Assembly: GCA_031283515.1 (NCBI GenBank)
Contig: JAITBS010000462.1
Span: 1 to 9,631, forward strand
Reading direction: 5' to 3'
Source of the DNA: Planctomycetaceae bacterium
Lineage (GTDB): Bacteria > Planctomycetota > Planctomycetia > Pirellulales > Thermoguttaceae
DNA length: 9,631 bases
Each line of letters begins with the position of its first letter. The stretch's first letter is position 1. A model generated the notes under the pieces. That model was not told where the DNA came from. It ran no database searches and saw nothing but the letters and a program-made list of their open reading frames with translations. Positions 6,075-9,631 of the stretch are shown here, one piece after another. The position numbers were made by a program, and so were the translations under genes.

Positions 6075-6113
6075 TTTTTTCACTCTTACAGAACAAAAAG
6101 ATCGTTTTTTCAC
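6075..6113. repeat. Direct repeat TTTTTTCAC, 30 bp apart, upstream of the lipoprotein gene
   Basis: TTTTTTCAC occurs at 6075-6083 and 6105-6113, preceded by ACGA and ATCG respectively, so the two copies start exactly 30 bp apart (about three helical turns). On the minus strand they read GTGAAAAAA and lie 130-170 bp upstream of the lipoprotein start codon. They might be regulator sites or phased A-tracts. The rest of 5944-6207 shows no gene I can support. Confidence 0.4.
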
Positions 6114-6207
6114 AAATCATCTTGATGAACTGCTCTATGGTATAAACTCGTCCATTTGCGACATTTTTTTCTGGTGTTAGCAGGATGGTTGTTAATTTAG
6201 TTAAATT

Positions 6208-6446
6208 GTAATATATCGGTGGAATAATTTTGAATTTATTTTACAGTTGAAAATTACAAGGTAGGCGACCTTTCGCCGAAAGGTTTTAAACAATAAACCC
6301 ACGGTCGCAACGATTGTTTTTTCATTTCCGTCCGTCAACAGGGGCAAGTCGGCTACGCCGTATTGTTTAAAACGTTTCGGCGAAACGTTGACTACCTTTG
6401 GATCCCATTGGTAAACAAATTGACGAATATTCCACTGATAGATTAC
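6208..6446 (+). mobile_element. MITE-like foldback element, copy 3 (239 bp)
   Basis: The left end is GTAATATATCGGTGGAAT (one change from copy 1) and the right end is the reverse complement of GTAATCTATCAGTGGAAT (one change). The interior matches copy 1 in the same orientation: TTTACAGTTGAAAATTAC, GGTAGGCGACCTTTCGCCGA, CACGGTCGCAAC, ATTTCCGTCCGT, then TTTCGGCGAAACGTTGACTA and ATTGGTAAACAAATTGACG. It is 40 bp shorter than copy 1, through differences in the central region. TTTCGCCGAAA on the left pairs with TTTCGGCGAAA on the right, extending the foldback. No ORF and no evident target-site duplication are visible. It lies between the divergent lipoprotein and clpC genes. Confidence 0.85.
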
Positions 6447-6642
6447 CTAAAACATATAATCTATTTCTATTTTGTCAGATCGATTACTGTAAACACAACC
6501 GGTAATACAAACGTAATAATAAAAAGTCTTTGATCTTTTAAGAGAATTTTTGTTTTTGCTGATTTTTGAGATATTTACGTGAATTTCAGAATAATCAGTT
6601 TAACAAATGAAGGAAAAGTTTATAGTTCTTTAGTTTTCCGCC
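6447..6642. other. AT-rich spacer upstream of clpC with no supported gene
   Basis: I see no ORF with coding character, no strong hairpin and no close match to the CIRCE element or to CtsR heptad repeats (GGTCAAA) that control clp genes in other bacteria. The stretch is mostly poly-T/poly-A-rich sequence between MITE copy 3 and the candidate clpC promoter. Confidence 0.5.
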
Positions 6643-6670
6643 TTGCGGATTAACGTTTTCGGTGTACAAT
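6643..6670 (+). promoter_or_regulatory. Candidate clpC promoter with an overlapping small palindrome
   Basis: TTGCGG (6643-6648) and TACAAT (6665-6670) are spaced by 16 bp, a fair sigma-70 type match that would start transcription near 6677 and give a leader of about 70 nt. The -35 box overlaps the palindrome TCCGC-CTT-GCGGA (6637-6649), which could be a small operator. Both are visual matches. Confidence 0.45.
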
Positions 6671-6746
6671 GAGTAAAAATTAAATCGCTGTATTTGTTTG
6701 GCGATTGCAAAAAACACAGCTCAAACAACCAACAGACAATCAAATT

Positions 6747-9326
6747 ATGCCATACGAACGATTTACCGATAGGGCTCGTAAAGTAATGCAACTTGCCAAT
6801 CAAGAGGCTCAACGGTTCAATCATGAATATATCGGAACTGAGCATCTTTTACTCGGTCTCATCAAAGAAGGAAGCGGAGTCGCCGCTAATGTCCTTAAAA
6901 ATCTTGATATTGATCTTCGAAAGATTCGGCACGAAGTTGAAAAACTGGTTCGCAGCGGTCCTGATCTTGTTACGATGGGACGATTGCCGCAAACTCCGCG
7001 TGCTAAAAAAGTTATCGAATATTCAATGGAAGAAGCACGGAACCTCAATCATAATTACGTCGGAACAGAACATCTTTTGCTTGGTTTACTTCGGGAACAG
7101 GAAGGAGTTGCTGCTCAGGTTCTTATGAATCTCGGTCTGAGATTGGATGAAGTTCGGCGTGAAGTTTTGAATCTTTTAGGTCACGGAATTGACCCAAGCG
7201 ATTTTGGACATGGAATTGATCCTATCGGAATGGAGGATCACCCACAACGAAACAGTAAATCTAAAACTCCGGCTCTTGATAGTTTTGGACGCGATCTGAC
7301 CGAACTGGCACGGCAAAAAAAACTCGATCCGGTTATCGGACGCGATAAAGAAATCGAACGAACAATGCAAATTCTAAGTCGCCGAACAAAAAATAATCCG
7401 GTTTTGCTCGGCGAAGCCGGTGTCGGTAAAACCGCGATTGCCGAAGGACTTGCCCAAATGATTATCGAAGGTCATGTGCCGGATTTATTACAAAATCACC
7501 GAATCGTGGCACTTGATTTGGCAATGATGGTTGCCGGAACAAAATATCGTGGTCAGTTCGAAGAGCGTATCAAAGCCCTAATGAATGAAGTTAAACGGTT
7601 CCGGCGAATTATTCTGTTTGTTGACGAACTCCATACCTTAGTCGGTGCAGGCGGTGCTGAAGGAGCAATTGACGCTTCCAATGTTTTGAAACCGGCATTG
7701 AGTCGCGGTGAAATTCAGTGTATCGGGGCAACAACCTTAGATGAATATCGAAAATATATCGAAAAGGACAGTGCCTTAGACCGCCGTTTTCAAATCGTCA
7801 TGGTCGAACCGCCCAGTCAGGAAGAAACAATTGCAATTCTTAAAGGTTTGCGTGATCGTTACGAAAAGCATCATCATGTTAAAATTACAGATGAGGCGAT
7901 TCAATCGGCAGTTGAACTTTCGACTCGATATATTACGGGGCGTTGTCTGCCGGACAAAGCGATTGATGTCATTGACGAATCCGGTGCGAGAATCCATCTC
8001 AAATCAATGACTTCCCCCGCATCGCTCAAAGAATTGGACGAACAACTTGAAAAATTGAGCAAAGAAAAAGAATCCGCAGTCGGTAATCAGAACTTTGAAA
8101 AGGCGTTGGTTCTTCGTGACGAAATTGACGGTATTGTCCGCAAGAAAAAGGAAGCACTGGAAAAGATGAAGGAAAATGTCGGGCTTGTTGACGAGCAGGT
8201 GATAGCGGAAGTTGTTTCCAAAATGACCGGTATTCCGTTGACCCGCATGACGGTCGAAGACACCAAACGTCTTATGGAAATGGAAACCGAACTGCATAAA
8301 CGGGTTATCAGCCAAGACGAAGCAATTAAAGCGATTTCCAAAGCGGTTCGTCGAAGCCGGAGTGGTCTCAAAGACCCCAAACGTCCAACAGGAGCGTTTA
8401 TTTTTGCGGGACCGACTGGAGTTGGTAAGACATTGCTGGCAAAGGCGTTAGCGGAATTTATGTTCGGCAATGAAGACTCGCTGGTTCAGATTGATATGAG
8501 CGAGTATATGGAAAAACACAATGTTAGCCGTTTGATTGGTGCTCCTCCGGGATATGTCGGTTACGAAGAAGGTGGTCAATTGACAGAGAAAATTCGGCGT
8601 CGTCCTTATTCGGTGGTGTTATTGGATGAAATTGAAAAAGCACACACCGATGTTTTCAACATGATGTTACAAATCATGGAAGAAGGACGATTAACAGACA
8701 GTTTCGGCAGGAACATTGATTTCCGCAACACGATTCTTATTATGACCACCAATGCGGGTGCGGAAGCAATCAAAAATGAGTCGGCGTTTGGTTTCCAGAA
8801 ACCGGCAGATGATGCCTCTTACGACAGTATGAAAGAGCGAGTTCATGAACAGATTGAACGTGTTTTCCGTCCTGAATTTGTGGGGCGTTGTGATGATATT
8901 ATTGTGTTCCGGCATTTGACGGAAAAGGATTTGTGCTCTGTTATCGAATTGGAACTCCAAAAAGTTCGTGATCGGTTGTACGAAAAAGGTCTCAAACTCC
9001 TCCTGACCGACGAAGCCAAACAACATCTCATCAAGAAAGGAAGCAATCTTGATTTCGGTGCCAGACCGCTCCGTAGGGCAATTGAAGGAAGTATCGAAGA
9101 TCCGCTTTCTGAAGAATTACTCAAAGGAGAGTTCAACGGTAAAGAAGTTATTTCGGTTGATGTCAAAATGGTGGGCGATAAAAAGCAACTCATTTTTCAG
9201 GGATTGTTGCTGGATGATCTTGCCGAAGAATCCAAAGAAAATCTCGCTTCACAATATAAAATTCTCAAACTGGCAAAAGATGAACAAAAAATAGTTAAAC
9301 CTGAATTGGTCGGCAGTGTCAGTTAG
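6747..9326 (+). CDS. clpC: ATP-dependent Clp protease ATP-binding subunit ClpC (Hsp100 unfoldase)
   Basis: A hexameric AAA+ unfoldase that feeds proteins to the ClpP peptidase in the cytosol. The 859 residues show, in order: two Clp N repeats (about 5-70 and 80-145, each with an HxYxGTEHLLLGL core); AAA-1 with Walker A GEAGVGKT (222-229), pore loop GTKYRGQFEER (264-274) and Walker B ILFVDELH (289-296); a UVR-type middle segment (about 430-475), which marks ClpC rather than ClpA or ClpB; and AAA-2 with Walker A GPTGVGKT (555-562), pore loop GYVGYEEGG (602-610) and Walker B VVLLDEIE (623-630). An AFGF loop (680-683) follows, fitting the ClpP-docking [LIV]GF motif. ATG 6747 gives the canonical start MPYERFTDRARKVMQLANQE; an in-frame TTG at 6705 would add 14 residues foreign to the family. 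No Shine-Dalgarno is visible. Oddities are a duplicated GHGIDP in the N-domain/AAA-1 linker (145-150, 154-159) and RPEFVGRCDD (708-717), where the family usually has RPEFLNR. Confidence 0.96.
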   Translation: MPYERFTDRARKVMQLANQEAQRFNHEYIGTEHLLLGLIKEGSGVAANVLKNLDIDLRKIRHEVEKLVRSGPDLVTMGRLPQTPRAKKVIEYSMEEARNLNHNYVGTEHLLLGLLREQEGVAAQVLMNLGLRLDEVRREVLNLLGHGIDPSDFGHGIDPIGMEDHPQRNSKSKTPALDSFGRDLTELARQKKLDPVIGRDKEIERTMQILSRRTKNNPVLLGEAGVGKTAIAEGLAQMIIEGHVPDLLQNHRIVALDLAMMVAGTKYRGQFEERIKALMNEVKRFRRIILFVDELHTLVGAGGAEGAIDASNVLKPALSRGEIQCIGATTLDEYRKYIEKDSALDRRFQIVMVEPPSQEETIAILKGLRDRYEKHHHVKITDEAIQSAVELSTRYITGRCLPDKAIDVIDESGARIHLKSMTSPASLKELDEQLEKLSKEKESAVGNQNFEKALVLRDEIDGIVRKKKEALEKMKENVGLVDEQVIAEVVSKMTGIPLTRMTVEDTKRLMEMETELHKRVISQDEAIKAISKAVRRSRSGLKDPKRPTGAFIFAGPTGVGKTLLAKALAEFMFGNEDSLVQIDMSEYMEKHNVSRLIGAPPGYVGYEEGGQLTEKIRRRPYSVVLLDEIEKAHTDVFNMMLQIMEEGRLTDSFGRNIDFRNTILIMTTNAGAEAIKNESAFGFQKPADDASYDSMKERVHEQIERVFRPEFVGRCDDIIVFRHLTEKDLCSVIELELQKVRDRLYEKGLKLLLTDEAKQHLIKKGSNLDFGARPLRRAIEGSIEDPLSEELLKGEFNGKEVISVDVKMVGDKKQLIFQGLLLDDLAEESKENLASQYKILKLAKDEQKIVKPELVGSVS

Positions 9327-9394
9327 AAGTCAGTGAGAATTTTCACAATTGTTGTGACAATCGAAATAAAAACGGTAACGAATGTTTTCAAATA

Positions 9395-9450
9395 AATAGA
9401 GTACAATATTTTGCCTTGTTAAGGTTAAATGTTGTACTCTATTTTAATTT
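9395..9450. terminator. Strong rho-independent terminator after clpC, possibly bidirectional
   Basis: A 17-bp stem pairs AATAGAGTACAATATTT (9395-9411) with AAATGTTGTACTCTATT (9427-9443), with one G-U pair. Its loop contains a secondary CCTT-GTT-AAGG hairpin. The stem is followed by TTTTAATTT (9442-9450). It stands 69 bp after the clpC stop. Because an A-rich tract (AAATAAAT) precedes the stem, it may also stop transcripts from the convergent minus-strand gene ending at 9485. Confidence 0.85.
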
Positions 9451-9484
9451 GAAAGTTGTGAATGACCGATGTTCGACGAAATCG

Positions 9485-9631
9485 TTAAAAATCGAACTGT
9501 ATGTTTCCCCATCCGCTTGACCAAACCTGAAAAACCGGTTTGTTACCGACGAAATTGATTCTCACTTTATCGCGGTCATTGCTCATCAATGTATCCATCA
9601 TCTTAAATTTTGTTGCTTCGTTGCGATAATC
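9485..9631 (-). CDS. 3' end of an unidentified gene, truncated by the window edge
   Basis: On the minus strand a frame is open from the right edge to TAA at 9487-9485, giving 48 residues that end KPVFQVWSSGWGNIQFDF. The frame keeps codon use like its neighbours (CGC, GAA, AAA, GTC) and converges on clpC with a terminator between them, which supports it as a real gene. The visible tail is mixed polar and aromatic with no recognisable motif, signal or cysteine. I do not recognise the family. The start and most of the protein are outside the window. Confidence 0.6.
   Translation of the reverse strand, partial: DYRNEATKFKMMDTLMSNDRDKVRINFVGNKPVFQVWSSGWGNIQFDF

Noticed and set aside
5929..6180. 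83-codon plus-strand ORF across the lipoprotein start
   Set aside because: It overlaps the antisense start of a better-supported gene, has low-complexity content and no recognisable motif or ribosome binding site.
1115..6446. Three spaced repeats considered as a CRISPR-like array
   Set aside because: The repeats are kilobases apart, differ in size and orientation, have terminal inverted repeats and have no cas genes nearby.
6705..6746. TTG start for clpC adding 14 residues (MQKTQLKQPTDNQI)
   Set aside because: ClpC proteins begin at M-x-ERFTDRARKVMQLANQEA; the extra residues are foreign to the family and no Shine-Dalgarno supports TTG.
9343..9357. Palindrome TCACAA-TTG-TTGTGA after clpC
   Set aside because: Short AT-rich stem with no U-tract; the strong terminator at 9395-9450 explains the 3' end better.

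Overview
The window looks like a chromosomal piece from a planctomycete (phylum Planctomycetota, probably a Pirellulales-like lineage with a moderately AT-rich genome). The main reason is the left-edge gene, a DUF1559 pseudopilin-like protein with a FTLVELLVVIAIIG prepilin signal and a C-terminal H-X9-DG motif, a family greatly expanded in planctomycetes. Most genes lack a clear Shine-Dalgarno sequence. Intergenic spaces are long, AT-rich and full of repeats. The lineage is an inference from these traits.

Layout from left to right: (1) 3' part of a DUF1559 gene (+), cut by the window edge; (2) a 279-bp foldback MITE-like element; (3) gnd, 6-phosphogluconate dehydrogenase (-); (4) an AT-rich spacer with AGTTAA direct repeats and a 46-codon ORF (-) that resembles the toxin-binding tail of a small antitoxin; (5) a second, internally deleted and inverted MITE copy of 140 bp; (6) a near-consensus promoter and hisD, histidinol dehydrogenase (+); (7) a 527-bp convergent spacer with nested and interleaved inverted repeats; (8) a thioredoxin-fold lipoprotein gene (-) whose active-site CxxC is replaced by SxxS; (9) a third MITE copy of 239 bp; (10) clpC, a Hsp100 unfoldase (+), with a candidate promoter; (11) a strong stem-loop terminator; (12) the 3' end of an unidentified gene (-) running off the right edge.

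The protein genes do not form a pathway. They are single-gene housekeeping units (pentose phosphate pathway, histidine synthesis, protein quality control) scattered among accessory repeats. The unifying feature is a family of short foldback elements with 18-bp terminal inverted repeats (GTAATATATCAGTGGAAT). Three copies of different length sit in three separate intergenic gaps within about 5.3 kb, and none carries a transposase. Copy 2 lies between the antitoxin-like ORF and the hisD promoter. I see no CRISPR array, tRNA, rRNA, transposase or large novel gene cluster. The most interesting unexplained items are the MITE family, the repeat-built convergent spacer at 4892-5418, the possible antitoxin remnant and the cysteine-less thioredoxin-like lipoprotein.
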